Below, piece by piece: positions 9,328 through 18,480 of a stretch of DNA of 64,000 nucleotides. The position numbers were made by a program, and so were the translations under genes. This DNA comes from Devosia sp. (GTDB lineage: Bacteria > Pseudomonadota > Alphaproteobacteria > Rhizobiales > Devosiaceae). The DNA lies in assembly GCA_028290665.1 (NCBI GenBank), contig JAQGJK010000003.1, positions 27,543 through 91,542 of the forward strand, given 5' to 3'. Positions within the stretch are counted from its first letter, which is position 1. Each line of letters opens with the position of its first letter. Below the pieces are notes generated by a model. It saw nothing but the letters and a program-made list of their open reading frames with translations. It was not told the DNA's origin and searched no databases.

Positions 9328-10107
9328 ATGCGCTATTACTACGGTTCAAACTACTCGAACGACACCGCCTACGCAAACGTTGCCGACAACTGGACAATGT
9401 ATGGGTACGCCGGAAATGATATCCTTGGGGGTCAGAACTACACTGACTATATCTATGGCGGCAGTGGAAGTGACAAAATATACGGCTATAACGGCAACGA
9501 CTACCTTTATGGCGAAACCGGCCTCGATACCATCAAAGGTGGCTATGGCAACGACTATATCGATGGCGGGGCCGACGCTGACACGCTTTATGGCGATGCT
9601 GGCAATGATCAGATGTTCGGCGGAGCCGGCAACGACTGGATGAGTGGCGGTATCGACAACGACTCAATGCAAGGCAGCGACGGTGACGACGTCATGCAAG
9701 GTGGCGACGGCATCGACATTCTGCGCGGCGGCAATCAGAATGATCGGCTGTGGGGTGATGCTGGCAATGACTACCTGTACGGCGACGCTGGCAATGACCA
9801 GATTGTCGGTGGCACTGGGTCGGACTACGTTTCAGGCGGGGCCGGGACGGACAACCTGTGGGGCGGAGCCAATGCCGACATCTTCTACTATGCAACCGGC
9901 GGTGGCGCGGATCGCATAAAGGATTTCGAGAACGGCTCTGACAAGATCCGCCTCAACGTAAACGGCTACGATACCTATACAGATGTTTACTACGATAAGT
10001 ATCAATCTGGCGATGACACGGTGGTAAATTTCGGCGGTGGGAATTACATCGTCATTGAAAACCAGAACGAAAACACAATCACTAATGCAGACTTCCAGTT
10101 TGTGTGA
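9328..10107 (+). CDS. Small RTX calcium-binding beta-roll protein
   Basis: A 259-residue protein made almost entirely of RTX nonapeptides: GYAGNDILGG, GYNGNDYLYG, GYGNDYIDGG, GDAGNDQMFGG and more from about 28 to 185. A C-terminal cap follows (RIKDFENGSDKIRLNVNGY), a form typical of type I secreted proteins. The N-terminus is Tyr/Asn-rich (MRYYYGSNYSND) with no Sec signal. ATG 9328 is preceded by AAGGAGAG, a strong ribosome site. It is transcribed away from the large RTX gene across a 1-kb gap. Calcium would fold it after export. It is too short to include an enzyme domain, so a structural or matrix role is inferred. Confidence 0.88.
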   Translation: MRYYYGSNYSNDTAYANVADNWTMYGYAGNDILGGQNYTDYIYGGSGSDKIYGYNGNDYLYGETGLDTIKGGYGNDYIDGGADADTLYGDAGNDQMFGGAGNDWMSGGIDNDSMQGSDGDDVMQGGDGIDILRGGNQNDRLWGDAGNDYLYGDAGNDQIVGGTGSDYVSGGAGTDNLWGGANADIFYYATGGGADRIKDFENGSDKIRLNVNGYDTYTDVYYDKYQSGDDTVVNFGGGNYIVIENQNENTITNADFQFV

Positions 10108-10116
10108 TCGATAAAA

Positions 10117-10141
10117 CCCATAGTCCGTTTCGAACTATGGG
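10117..10141 (+). terminator. Hairpin just after the small RTX gene
   Basis: CCCATAGT (10117-10124) and ACTATGGG (10134-10141) form a perfect 8-bp stem 9 bp after the stop codon, with a 9-nt loop. No T tract follows, so termination is likely but unproven. Confidence 0.45.
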
Positions 10142-10221
10142 GCGACGTACCTGTGAAATGTCTGACCTGCATCGACGATAGGGACCAGTCGAAGCTGGCT
10201 TGGTGTTTTGATACTACAGGG

Positions 10222-10255
10222 GCCACAGCCCAGGCACGGAAGTCTAGGCTGTGGC
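10222..10255. terminator. Second hairpin downstream of the small RTX gene
   Basis: GCCACAGCC (10222-10230) pairs with GGCTGTGGC (10247-10255): a perfect 9-bp stem with a 16-nt loop and no T run. It could be a backup terminator or a small structured element. Confidence 0.3.
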
Positions 10256-10930
10256 GTTACACTGGCGAAAGCAGGTAACTCCGAACTCTCCATGTGCCAA
10301 GAGACAGTTTGGCAGAGGGGAAATTACGTCTGCGACTAACGTTTATACGTAGCGTTTCATTTTCTGTTCGCTGCAATAACCTCTGCATGGCTCGGGTTGG
10401 CACAAATACCAACGAACATGGCATCCTTGCCCGGTGGTGCGTGGTTGCCTGGTTCTGCGAAGATGGCATGTCCTAGCGACGGCTGATCAACTGGCGCTCG
10501 CTGTTGTGGTGACGGACGATCGGCGGGGCACAGTCAGGGCGCGGACCGGCCATAGGCAGGGAATTGCCGATCGGAAGGTCGAAAGTCATCGAAGCAATGA
10601 CGTCGTGCGGCGCTTCGCTGCTTGTTGTGGTCTTGCTGCTGCTGGCCCCGAAATCTTCCTTTTAGAACACGCAAGGTGGGCGCTAGACATCGAGTTCACC
10701 ATCGATGGGGGCAGCGAGGCGGACTGGTACGTGCCGAAGCGCAGTAAACGACTTTCAAATAGTTCCGGTCGTTTGCGCAAAAGCGGTGGTCATGACCGCC
10801 GTATAGAAGGCTGGTCGCAATTTCAGCGATTGTTCGCTTGCCCTACACCAGTGGAAGGGAAACACTCAGCAGGTTCGTCCGACAAATGATCGTGGCGGAA
10901 CGCTCAGCAATTTCGCTCGAGGATACCGCC
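10256..10930. other. Intergenic stretch between two RTX genes
   Basis: About 675 bp in which I recognise no gene. The longest open frames give low-complexity arginine-rich translations and lack ribosome sites. A promoter for the next RTX gene presumably lies near its 3' end. Confidence 0.45.
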
Positions 10931-12043
10931 ATGGCACTGCAAGTTCCGGCATCGATAACTGGCTCCGATTCAGTCGTTGATCTCAAGACAACCGATGACC
11001 TGCTTGTAACCAAAGATGTCGTGATCAGCGCTACCACCTTTAACGCAGTCACGGGATCGGGCAGTGGACATGAACTCCGAATTTTCGGCACCATCGCCGC
11101 AGAAAATAGCGGGATATACCTTGGCACTGACATCACCGTGGGCAACGAAGTCTGGATTGCGGCGAGTGGCCAGGTACACAGCTTCTATGAAGGATGGGCA
11201 GCACTATTTTTGCATGGCGGCGTCGCGGTTCGCAACGAAGGACTAATCGCGGGCGAGACGGGCATCTACCTCGGCAGCTATACAGCCGGCATTTCGCAGT
11301 CGATTATGAATTCGGGCTCGATCGAAGGGGGAAGTCTTGGCGGCGTCGTCCGGTTTGGATCCACATCCACCATCACCCTGACGAACAGCGGGACGATCAG
11401 CGGCGACACCCATGCCTATTATGGCTCTAACGGCAATTCCGTTGCGATCGACAACGTCACCAACACCGGCAAGATGGTCGGCATTGTCGACCTGGGGGCC
11501 GGCAAGGACTTTATTGCAAATTCCGGAACCATCAGCGGCAACGTGCTGCTTGGAGACGGCAACGACATCTATCGTGGCACTGGTTCTGGCTATGCCTTGA
11601 GCGTCTGGGGGGACGCGGGAAATGACACCATCTCAGGTGGCACGCGCTCCGATTTCTTTGTTGGCGGGGTTGGCGCTGACCTTTTAACCGGCGGGCTTGG
11701 CAACGACCGGTTCTATTTCAAGACCATTGCCGATAGCACCAGTGCCTCCTCTGGTCGCGACAGGATCACCGATTTTACCCACGGTAGCGACAAGATCGAG
11801 TTGAACGCGATCGATGCCAATGGCGGAGTCGCGGGCAACGGTGTGTTCAGTTTTATCGCCGGCGAAGGTGTTTTGTTTGTCAGCGGAGTTCGGGGCCAAC
11901 TGCGCTGGGACCAGGTCGATGCCGCCGGGACGGCAAACGATCACACCTATATTTATGGCGACATCGACGGCGAAGGCACGGCCGACTTTGCCCTCGATCT
12001 GTTGGGGCTGAAGACCCTCACCGCGACGGATTTCGTGCTGTAG
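10931..12043 (+). CDS. RTX-type protein with N-terminal beta-helix-like repeats
   Basis: A 370-residue protein. Residues about 30-220 have repeated segments built on NSGTISG/NTGKM/NEGLIAG, resembling the rungs of a right-handed beta-helix. They are followed by a short RTX region (GDAGNDTISGG, GLGNDRFYF) and the common RTX cap GRDRITDFTHGSDKIEL. The end TLTATDFVL fits a type I secretion signal. The start at ATG 10931 follows GAGGA at 10919-10923; an upstream frame to 10838 exists but lacks family character. It is likely a secreted surface or matrix protein and the third RTX protein in a row. No enzyme motif is visible. Confidence 0.85.
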   Translation: MALQVPASITGSDSVVDLKTTDDLLVTKDVVISATTFNAVTGSGSGHELRIFGTIAAENSGIYLGTDITVGNEVWIAASGQVHSFYEGWAALFLHGGVAVRNEGLIAGETGIYLGSYTAGISQSIMNSGSIEGGSLGGVVRFGSTSTITLTNSGTISGDTHAYYGSNGNSVAIDNVTNTGKMVGIVDLGAGKDFIANSGTISGNVLLGDGNDIYRGTGSGYALSVWGDAGNDTISGGTRSDFFVGGVGADLLTGGLGNDRFYFKTIADSTSASSGRDRITDFTHGSDKIELNAIDANGGVAGNGVFSFIAGEGVLFVSGVRGQLRWDQVDAAGTANDHTYIYGDIDGEGTADFALDLLGLKTLTATDFVL

Positions 12044-12375
12044 GATGGCCTTGTCGCCTCCCGATGACCGATAGTAGGCACGACAGCGGACTGTAACAAC
12101 CAGGGTGATATTACCTGATGCGGAGACCTGTCGTCTTGCGGCAACGCTTGCAACGCGGGGGGATGAGGCGGCCCTGTCCATCCTGGCTATTTCGCGCTTC
12201 GTCGTGTGTCGGCTTCAAGTCCCCTGGCTCTTTTCGGCTTGAAAATTGACCGAGGCGCGCGATATCCCCGAGGTCGATGGTCGCCGCACGCGGCTTTTAC
12301 TAGGCTGACAAAAAACTGAATTGCCTGCTAGCGGGCGGCCGTAGACAACCAGCTCCACACAGGGAGAGTAGTCGT
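12044..12375. other. Intergenic region upstream of the HWE kinase
   Basis: 332 bp without a credible gene. It should hold the kinase promoter; I could not single out convincing -35 and -10 boxes. AGGGAGAG just before 12376 is the ribosome site. Confidence 0.4.
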
Positions 12376-13731
12376 ATGCGCCACGGAACTCGGATCGATG
12401 CGCATGAGCGCCTCCGGATTGCCACCAGCGCCGCCGGTATTGGTGTGTGGGAGTGGGATCTCGCGGACAATACGATGATCTATTCTCCGATAGCCCGGGC
12501 CATCTGCGGCTTTTCGCCCGACCAACGGATAACCTTCGAACTGGTTAGTGACATCACCCACCCGGAGGATTTACCCGATACGTCGGCGGCTGCCCGGCGG
12601 GCGCTGGATCCTTCCCTGCGTGAAAATTCCGTTTTTCACTATCGGATACGACGCTATGACACAGGTGAAGTTCGCTGGGTGCTCGCCTATGGCGAGGCGC
12701 TATTCGACGACGTCAGCGGCGAGGCGCTGAGCTACGTTGGCACACTCCAGGACGTGACGGAGCAGCACTTGGTCGAAGGCCAGCTTGCGGAGAGCGAAGC
12801 TCGCCTTCGCATGGCGATGGATGCCGCAGACCTGGCGGTTTGGGAGATCGATTTCGAGACCGGCGCTCTGAGCGGTTCACCCGAGCTCAGCCGGCTCTGT
12901 GGGTTTTCAGAAACCGAGAGACCGACACTCAATGACTTTCGTGCGCGCTACGCGCCTGGCGAAGACGAGAGGCTGAGCTCGGAATGGGAAGCAATGACGA
13001 CGCGCGGCGAGACCCGCATCGAAAGCGAGTTCTGTATGATCTGGCCGGACGGCACCGAGCGATGGCTGTTCATCCGCGCAAACATTCTGCCGAAGTCTGG
13101 GGGCAGTGGGCAACGACTGCTCGGCGTCCTGATGGACGTGACTGAGCGCAAACGTCACGAAATGCGGCTCGACTTGCTGAACCAGGAACTGCGGCATCGC
13201 ATCAAGAATTCCATGGCCGTCGTAGGTACCCTCGCAAGCGCGGCAATCACGGGAGGCGGCGATCCGCAGCAGGCCAGACGGCGCTTTCAGGAAAGACTTG
13301 TGGCCATCGGTTCGGCGACCGATCTGATCCTTTCGAAAGCACAAGAGCAGGTCGGCTTGCGAGAACTCGTGCAGACGATCATCGCCCCCTACCAGGCGGG
13401 GCGCATAGTCCTGTCTGGTCCGGACGTCCTGATTGGCGACAAGGTCGCAAGAAATCTCGGACTGGCCCTGCATGAACTCGCTACCAACGCCCTGAAATAC
13501 GGCTCTTTGTCGATCGATGAAGGTGGAGTGGACATTAGTTGGTCACTCAAGGATGACTGGCTGACGGCGGTCTGGCAGGAACGTGGTGGTCCGGAGGTTG
13601 CGCCGCCAACAACCTTGGGATTCGGCAGCCGCCTGATGAAACGCGGCATTTTCGCCCCACCAGAATCGGCTACGAGCGAATACCTGCCGAGTGGCGTGCG
13701 TTGTACAATTTTGGTCAAGTTGCGGCCCTGA
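12376..13731 (+). CDS. Cytoplasmic PAS-PAS sensor histidine kinase, HWE family
   Basis: A 451-residue kinase without membrane segments. Two PAS/PAC units come first (about 10-130, ending LQDVTEQ, and 140-260, ending LMDVTERK). The HWE transmitter follows, with phospho-acceptor His274 in QELRHRIKNSM, the N-box ELATNALKYGSLS and the family-defining WQERGGP (Trp-x-Glu). This architecture is common in alphaproteobacterial general-stress or light/redox sensing, often paired with stand-alone receivers. No LOV cysteine motif (NCRFLQ) is present, so blue-light sensing by flavin is unlikely. The ligand is unknown. It sits upstream of a second signalling unit, separated by 320 bp. Confidence 0.9.
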   Translation: MRHGTRIDAHERLRIATSAAGIGVWEWDLADNTMIYSPIARAICGFSPDQRITFELVSDITHPEDLPDTSAAARRALDPSLRENSVFHYRIRRYDTGEVRWVLAYGEALFDDVSGEALSYVGTLQDVTEQHLVEGQLAESEARLRMAMDAADLAVWEIDFETGALSGSPELSRLCGFSETERPTLNDFRARYAPGEDERLSSEWEAMTTRGETRIESEFCMIWPDGTERWLFIRANILPKSGGSGQRLLGVLMDVTERKRHEMRLDLLNQELRHRIKNSMAVVGTLASAAITGGGDPQQARRRFQERLVAIGSATDLILSKAQEQVGLRELVQTIIAPYQAGRIVLSGPDVLIGDKVARNLGLALHELATNALKYGSLSIDEGGVDISWSLKDDWLTAVWQERGGPEVAPPTTLGFGSRLMKRGIFAPPESATSEYLPSGVRCTILVKLRP

Positions 13732-14052
13732 TTGTCCGGGGGCGAAGCAGCAGCATTCGGGCCTGCCATTGGCGTGCCTGAGTGCTCCGTTGGTCATTGC
13801 AAACTGGAACCACCATGCTTCGCGATATGCGATAGCGCGGCGAACGCGGCTGCGGTCGAACTTCGTGTTTAAGCCGGATAACTCTAGTTGATCATCCCAT
13901 TGCCAGTCAGCGGCTGTCCGAAGCGGGCCGAAGCGGACGTCGAAGATTGGTTGTGCAACTGGCCACGGCCAGTCTAAAGCGAGGCTGCTACCGTTCGAAA
14001 AAACCCGAGCGCACCCCGGTCCCGACTATAGCGTTCACTCGAGTTTTGAGGC
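13732..14052. other. Intergenic region between kinase genes
   Basis: 321 bp with no supportable gene. A partial inverted repeat, GTCCG..CGGAC (about 13,915-13,940), is visible in it. I recognise nothing else. Confidence 0.35.
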
Positions 14053-15564
14053 ATGGACGAACTTATGCCCCTGTCACAGCGCCTGATTGTCCGCTCGTCG
14101 ATATTGCTGCTCCTCCTGGGGCTTGTGGCGCTCTTACTGATTGTCGGCACAACAATCTGGCTTGCGGAACGCTCGCAATCTTATTTCTCGGAGGTCATCG
14201 AGGCACGCGACGCTCGTTCAGCGACCGTCGAGCTCCGCAATGCTGTGATAACTGCAGAGTCGAGCCAGCGTGGGTATGTGCTAACCGCCAACGAAATCTA
14301 TTTGGCGCCTTATGACACGGCGAAAGCGATGGCCTTTCGACAGGTGGATGCCATCACTGAAATTCTTGATCCATACCCAGAGGCCGCAGCGCCGCTGCAG
14401 CGCCTTGTGCAGACGATGCACGACAAGTTTGCAGAGATGGATGAGACGATTTCGCTCAAGCGTACTCGGCAGGATGCCGAGGCGCTGGCACTGATCCGGA
14501 CCAATCGCGGCAAGGCGTTAATGGATGAAGCCAATGTGTTTTTCTCGGGCGTCATCCGCGCTGCCGATGAGCGCCTGACAGCAGGCGTATCCGAGCAGCG
14601 GTCCAACGCGACCTGGCTCCGCTGGGTTTCGGTTACCGGCGGCGTGATAATAGTGGCGGTAGTGGGCGGTGTCGCGCTGGCTGCGGTGCGGTATACGAGG
14701 GAACTGGCGCGGACCCGTGACGAGGTGCAAACACTCAATGCCGGTCTCGAAGAGCGGGTCGCGGAACGGACTGCAAACCTGGTTCAGGCCAATGATGAAA
14801 TTCAGCGCTTTGCCTACATCGTGACCCACGATCTAAGGGCTCCACTGGTCAACATCATGGGTTTCACGAGCGAACTTGAGACCGGTGTTGGCAGCCTCAA
14901 AGCGATGATCGAGCGGTTCAGGGGCGATGCCGATCCTGCCGACCCCGTCGTGCGCGACGCCGAACTCGCGGCGACCATCGATCTACCTGAAGCAATTGGC
15001 TTCATCCGCTCATCGACCAAACGAATGGACCACCTTATCAACGCCATTCTCCGCCTGTCCCGGGAGGGCGGCCGGGCATTGCGACCCGAAACCTTCGACC
15101 TTTCCGAATTGGTCAGTGCAAGCGCTGCCGGGCTGCAACACCAGGTCTCCGAGGCGGACGGTGCAATAAGTGTCGCGGTCGCGGTGCCTCCACTCGAAAC
15201 CGATCGGCTCTCGGTGGAACAGATCGTTGGTAATTTGCTCGACAACGCCGTTAAATATCGGGCAAAGGGGCGCCCGCTCCAGGTTGACGTCAAGGCGAAG
15301 CTGCTGTCTCGGGATCGCGTCGAGATTACAGTTGCCGACAACGGCCGAGGCATCGCTGCTCAGGACCTCGAGCGGGTCTTTGAACTATTTCGGCGTGCCG
15401 GCGCACAGGATCAACCGGGCGAAGGTATTGGACTTGCCCATGTGCGCACCCTCGTACGCAACCTTGGAGGGGACATCACCCTTGCCTCGACGCCTGGCGT
15501 TGGTACGACATTCAGCCTCACTTTTCCCCGCCGCCTGCAACCGTCCCGGATCCAAGCCAAATGA
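14053..15564 (+). CDS. Membrane sensor histidine kinase with CHASE3 domain
   Basis: A 503-residue inner-membrane kinase. TM1 spans about 13-36. A periplasmic CHASE3 domain follows (about 40-185, with the ESSQRGYVLT signature), then TM2 at about 193-213 and a coiled coil ending in the VAERTANLVQAND type. HisKA has His259 in YIVTHDLRAPL, and HATPase_c has N, G1 (DNGRGI) and G2 boxes (GEGIGLAHVRT). The HDLRAPL form is typical of phytochrome-like kinases. Its stop overlaps the start of the receiver gene by 4 bp, so the receiver at 15561 is the expected partner. The ribosome site (GAGG) sits very close to ATG 14053; ATG 14065 is an alternative start. Confidence 0.9.
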   Translation: MDELMPLSQRLIVRSSILLLLLGLVALLLIVGTTIWLAERSQSYFSEVIEARDARSATVELRNAVITAESSQRGYVLTANEIYLAPYDTAKAMAFRQVDAITEILDPYPEAAAPLQRLVQTMHDKFAEMDETISLKRTRQDAEALALIRTNRGKALMDEANVFFSGVIRAADERLTAGVSEQRSNATWLRWVSVTGGVIIVAVVGGVALAAVRYTRELARTRDEVQTLNAGLEERVAERTANLVQANDEIQRFAYIVTHDLRAPLVNIMGFTSELETGVGSLKAMIERFRGDADPADPVVRDAELAATIDLPEAIGFIRSSTKRMDHLINAILRLSREGGRALRPETFDLSELVSASAAGLQHQVSEADGAISVAVAVPPLETDRLSVEQIVGNLLDNAVKYRAKGRPLQVDVKAKLLSRDRVEITVADNGRGIAAQDLERVFELFRRAGAQDQPGEGIGLAHVRTLVRNLGGDITLASTPGVGTTFSLTFPRRLQPSRIQAK

Positions 15565-16007
15565 GCGATCTCGCAAACCCCGTCACCATCGTCATGATAG
15601 AAGATGACGAAGGCCACGCCCGCCTCATCGAAAAGAACATCCGCCGCGCCGGCGTCAATAACGAGATCGTGCCATTCGTCAACGGCACCGAGGCGCTGGC
15701 CTATCTGCTTGGAGCGGACGGCTCGGGTGAAGTCAGTGCGCGCCGCCACCTGTTGATCCTGCTCGATCTCAATCTGCCAGATATGGGCGGCGTCGACATT
15801 CTGATGCAGGTCAAAACCAATATGCACTTGAAGCGCTCCCCGGTGGTCGTATTGACCACTACGGACGACCAGAACGAAATCCAGCGCTGCTATGATCTCG
15901 GCGCCAACGTCTATATCACCAAGCCGGTCAGCTATGAGGGCTTTGCCAATGCGATCCGGCAACTGGGGTTGTTTTTCTCGGTAATTCAGATTCCGGAAAC
16001 TGCTTAA
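15561..16007 (+). CDS. Single-domain response regulator, Rcp1-like
   Basis: A 148-residue stand-alone receiver. The acidic pocket is MIEDDEGHA, the phospho-acceptor is Asp69 in LLDLNLPDMGG, the switch threonines are in LTTTDD and the conserved lysine is in ITKPV. The extra loop before Asp69 (GADGSGEVSARRH) is characteristic of the Rcp1 type that pairs with phytochrome-like or CHASE3 kinases. There is no output domain, so it probably relays phosphate or binds a partner protein. It overlaps the kinase gene by 4 bp and lies 4 bp upstream of the receiver-kinase fusion, giving a three-gene phosphorelay operon. Confidence 0.92.
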   Translation: MSDLANPVTIVMIEDDEGHARLIEKNIRRAGVNNEIVPFVNGTEALAYLLGADGSGEVSARRHLLILLDLNLPDMGGVDILMQVKTNMHLKRSPVVVLTTTDDQNEIQRCYDLGANVYITKPVSYEGFANAIRQLGLFFSVIQIPETA

Positions 16008-16011
16008 GCTC

Positions 16012-17055
16012 ATGGACCAGACGGCAATTCGAGTCCTCTATATTGACGACGATGTTGCGTTGGTACGCCTGGTGCAGAAGTCGCTCGGCCGGCAAGGCTT
16101 TGAAGTTCGGCACGCAGCGAGTGGGGACGATGCGCTTGTTCAACTCGAAACCGGCGGCATCGACGTCATTGCGCTTGATCACTACCTCGCCGGCTTCACC
16201 GGCCTTGAGTTCCTCGGGCAACTGCACTCGGTCGGTAGCGTCATTCCCGTGGTTTATGTGACGGGTTCGTCCGAAATGAATGTCGCCGTTGCCGCTCTGA
16301 AAGCCGGCGCCGCCGATTTCGTCCCCAAGACTGTTGGCGATGATTTTCTGACGCTGTTGATGTCCGCTCTGAGGCAAGCTGTTGCCAAGAGCCGGTTGCA
16401 GGCGGAAAAAGAGGCTGCCGAACGCGACGTACGCATTGCGCGAGACCGAGCGGAGGTGCTGCTCGCCGAGGTCAATCATCGCGTCGCCAACAGCCTGGCA
16501 ATGGTCGCCTCGCTGGTCAGCCTGCAGGCCAACGCGGTTTCCGACCAGGTCGCCAAAGATGCCCTCGCTGAAACGCAGGCCCGGATCTTTGCAATTTCCC
16601 TCGTGCACAAGCGGCTCTACAGCGCGGGCGATGTTCGTTTCGTTGACCTCGACGAATATCTGTCGGGTCTCCTCGAGCACCTCGAAACTTCGATGCATGA
16701 TAAAGGGCACGGCGCCAAGCTCTCGTGCACCTTCGATCCGCTTAGGCTACAGACCGATGCCAGTATTAACCTTGGCGTTGTCGTCACGGAATGGGTCATT
16801 AACGCGTTCAAGTATGCCTATCCCGACAGCATCGGCGAAGTTCGCGTCCTGTTGCGCCAACTACCCGAGGGACGCGTCGAACTGTCGGTCGAAGACGATG
16901 GTATCGGGCGGGGCATCGTTACGCCGGCGCGGGGGACGGGGCTGGGGACGCGTATTGTCAAGGCCATGGCAGCCAGCATGCAAGCCGATATCGAATACCT
17001 CGATCGCAATCCCGGTACGGTCGCTCGTCTAACATTTCCGTTGCTCGCGGACTGA
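16012..17055 (+). CDS. Hybrid receiver - histidine kinase (HisKA_2 type)
   Basis: A 347-residue cytoplasmic protein with an N-terminal receiver (about 6-125; Asp56 in IALDHYL, Lys106 in VPKTV). A coiled linker leads to a HisKA_2/HATPase transmitter (His156 in LLAEVNHRVANSLAMV, N-box VINAFKYAYP, G-box DDGIGRG and GTGLGTRIV). The receiver being N-terminal to the transmitter means phosphorylation probably regulates the kinase. Gene order and 4-bp spacing after the Rcp1-like receiver suggest that CHASE3 kinase, receiver and this hybrid form one relay. The output regulator is not in the operon. Confidence 0.9.
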   Translation: MDQTAIRVLYIDDDVALVRLVQKSLGRQGFEVRHAASGDDALVQLETGGIDVIALDHYLAGFTGLEFLGQLHSVGSVIPVVYVTGSSEMNVAVAALKAGAADFVPKTVGDDFLTLLMSALRQAVAKSRLQAEKEAAERDVRIARDRAEVLLAEVNHRVANSLAMVASLVSLQANAVSDQVAKDALAETQARIFAISLVHKRLYSAGDVRFVDLDEYLSGLLEHLETSMHDKGHGAKLSCTFDPLRLQTDASINLGVVVTEWVINAFKYAYPDSIGEVRVLLRQLPEGRVELSVEDDGIGRGIVTPARGTGLGTRIVKAMAASMQADIEYLDRNPGTVARLTFPLLAD

Positions 17056-17156
17056 CCCGCAAAAGTCAGACCAAATCCGCCTGGAGGCGATAGTCAAAGG
17101 CGGGAACGGGCGGTAGGCTGCGGTTCGCGCCCTGAAGTCTGCGCCGGATCGCCGCA

Positions 17157-18314
17157 ATGCTTAGAAATCTCTCGCGTCACGTTTTCAGCCGATCCGTTGT
17201 CGGGCTTTTGCTCGCGCTTCCCTTGCTGTCCTTAGCAACGGGAGCGGCAGGACAGGAGGGCCCGCCTGGTATTACCGTGCCAACGGCGTTCCCGCCGTTC
17301 GATCCTACGGCCCCAGCCTGTACGGTGCCGCCTGGCTTGCAACGCATTCTTGCCTTCGCCCAAGACAATGAACGTGAATTCATCGCGGGTGTTGGTTTTG
17401 GTCTAGCCGCTGCGGCGAAAGATCGTGGGATCGAGTACCGTGTGGCGCTGGCCGACAACGATCCGGCGCTCATGATCGCACAAGTCGAGGGGTTTCTCGC
17501 AGACAAGGTGGGCGCCCTGGTTGCCGCGCCCGTCGATCCGAGTTCGCTTGCTCATAGCCTTCAGCAGGTGATCTGGTCAGGTGGTTATGTTGGCACTGTC
17601 GTGCCGCCGCCCGCGACATCGCTGCTCAACGCGCCGCAATATCTTACGGGCAAGGTTCTGGGCGACGCGGCCGCAGCGTACATCGTCGACCATTTTGGCG
17701 GTAAGGCCAATGTCGTGTTGCTCACGCACGATAATCTGCAGTTCCTCGCCCCGCGTTTCGTTGCAATGCGCGATGCGCTGCGAGACTTACCTGGCGTCAC
17801 CATCGTCGCGGACATTTCACCTGCAACGGTAGACGAAGCCGGAGGCGAAGCGACGATGCGCACTGTTTTGCTCGCCAATCCGTCAGTCGATGTTGTGCTT
17901 GGCGCCGACACCGTCGTCCTAGGTGCCCTTGCGGCTCTGCGAGCAGCCGGCAAGGATCGGCCCGACCAATTCCTTGGGGGTATCGATGGTGAACCGGATG
18001 CGATCGCAGAGATCATGCAGCCCGGCAGCCCCTACAAAACCAGCATAAGCTTGGCCTCGCCAGTGTTCGGCTATGCAATGGGCCAGCATGCAGCTGACTG
18101 GTTGGATGGAAAAAGCATTCCCCAAGCCATGGATATCCTGCCAACGGCATTGAGCCTCGATAACATCGATCAATACAAAGCAGACATCGCCGACCCGGCT
18201 GCCGTTTATTTAGACCCGGAGCGCCGCGACGCCTACCTCAAGATGTACGGCAACATCTGCTTTGACACCCGGGACCAGTACGTGAACTTTCCCTGGTCGT
18301 CGGAATCTAGATAA
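17157..18314 (+). CDS. Periplasmic sugar-binding-type protein (type 1 fold), orphan
   Basis: A 385-residue exported protein. The signal peptide is about 1-32 (LLLALPLLSLATGAAG). The mature part resembles family 2 periplasmic binding proteins related to ribose/galactose receptors: FGLAAAAKDRGIEYRVALADND, a VEGFLADKVGALVAAPVDP strand-helix, and LGGIDGEPDAIAEI in the hinge region. No permease or ATPase is adjacent. It lies 101 bp after the receiver-kinase operon. It could serve as a periplasmic sensor input to the CHASE3 kinase instead of a transporter receptor; that is inference from position only. Confidence 0.82.
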   Translation: MLRNLSRHVFSRSVVGLLLALPLLSLATGAAGQEGPPGITVPTAFPPFDPTAPACTVPPGLQRILAFAQDNEREFIAGVGFGLAAAAKDRGIEYRVALADNDPALMIAQVEGFLADKVGALVAAPVDPSSLAHSLQQVIWSGGYVGTVVPPPATSLLNAPQYLTGKVLGDAAAAYIVDHFGGKANVVLLTHDNLQFLAPRFVAMRDALRDLPGVTIVADISPATVDEAGGEATMRTVLLANPSVDVVLGADTVVLGALAALRAAGKDRPDQFLGGIDGEPDAIAEIMQPGSPYKTSISLASPVFGYAMGQHAADWLDGKSIPQAMDILPTALSLDNIDQYKADIADPAAVYLDPERRDAYLKMYGNICFDTRDQYVNFPWSSESR

Positions 18315-18480
18315 CGGTCATCGCCGACCGTTACAAATGTCCTGCTAACTCACGCGTAGTCCTGCGCACAAATGTCAGGACTCACAGAGGCTTAGGGCGT
18401 CTGCATGATGTGTGACGGTGGCCATGAGCCAGCCGGGGAGGCGGGTTCAAAATCTGTGGTCATTAGAGCCGCGCCCGGTC
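18315..18480. other. Short intergenic stretch
   Basis: Nothing recognised. It contains an inverted repeat (ACGGTCATCGCCGACCGT, about 18,314-18,331) right after the binding-protein gene that may help terminate transcription. Confidence 0.3.

Noticed and set aside
10434..10889. 151-residue frame between RTX genes
   Set aside because: No ribosome site or family character; composition looks non-coding.
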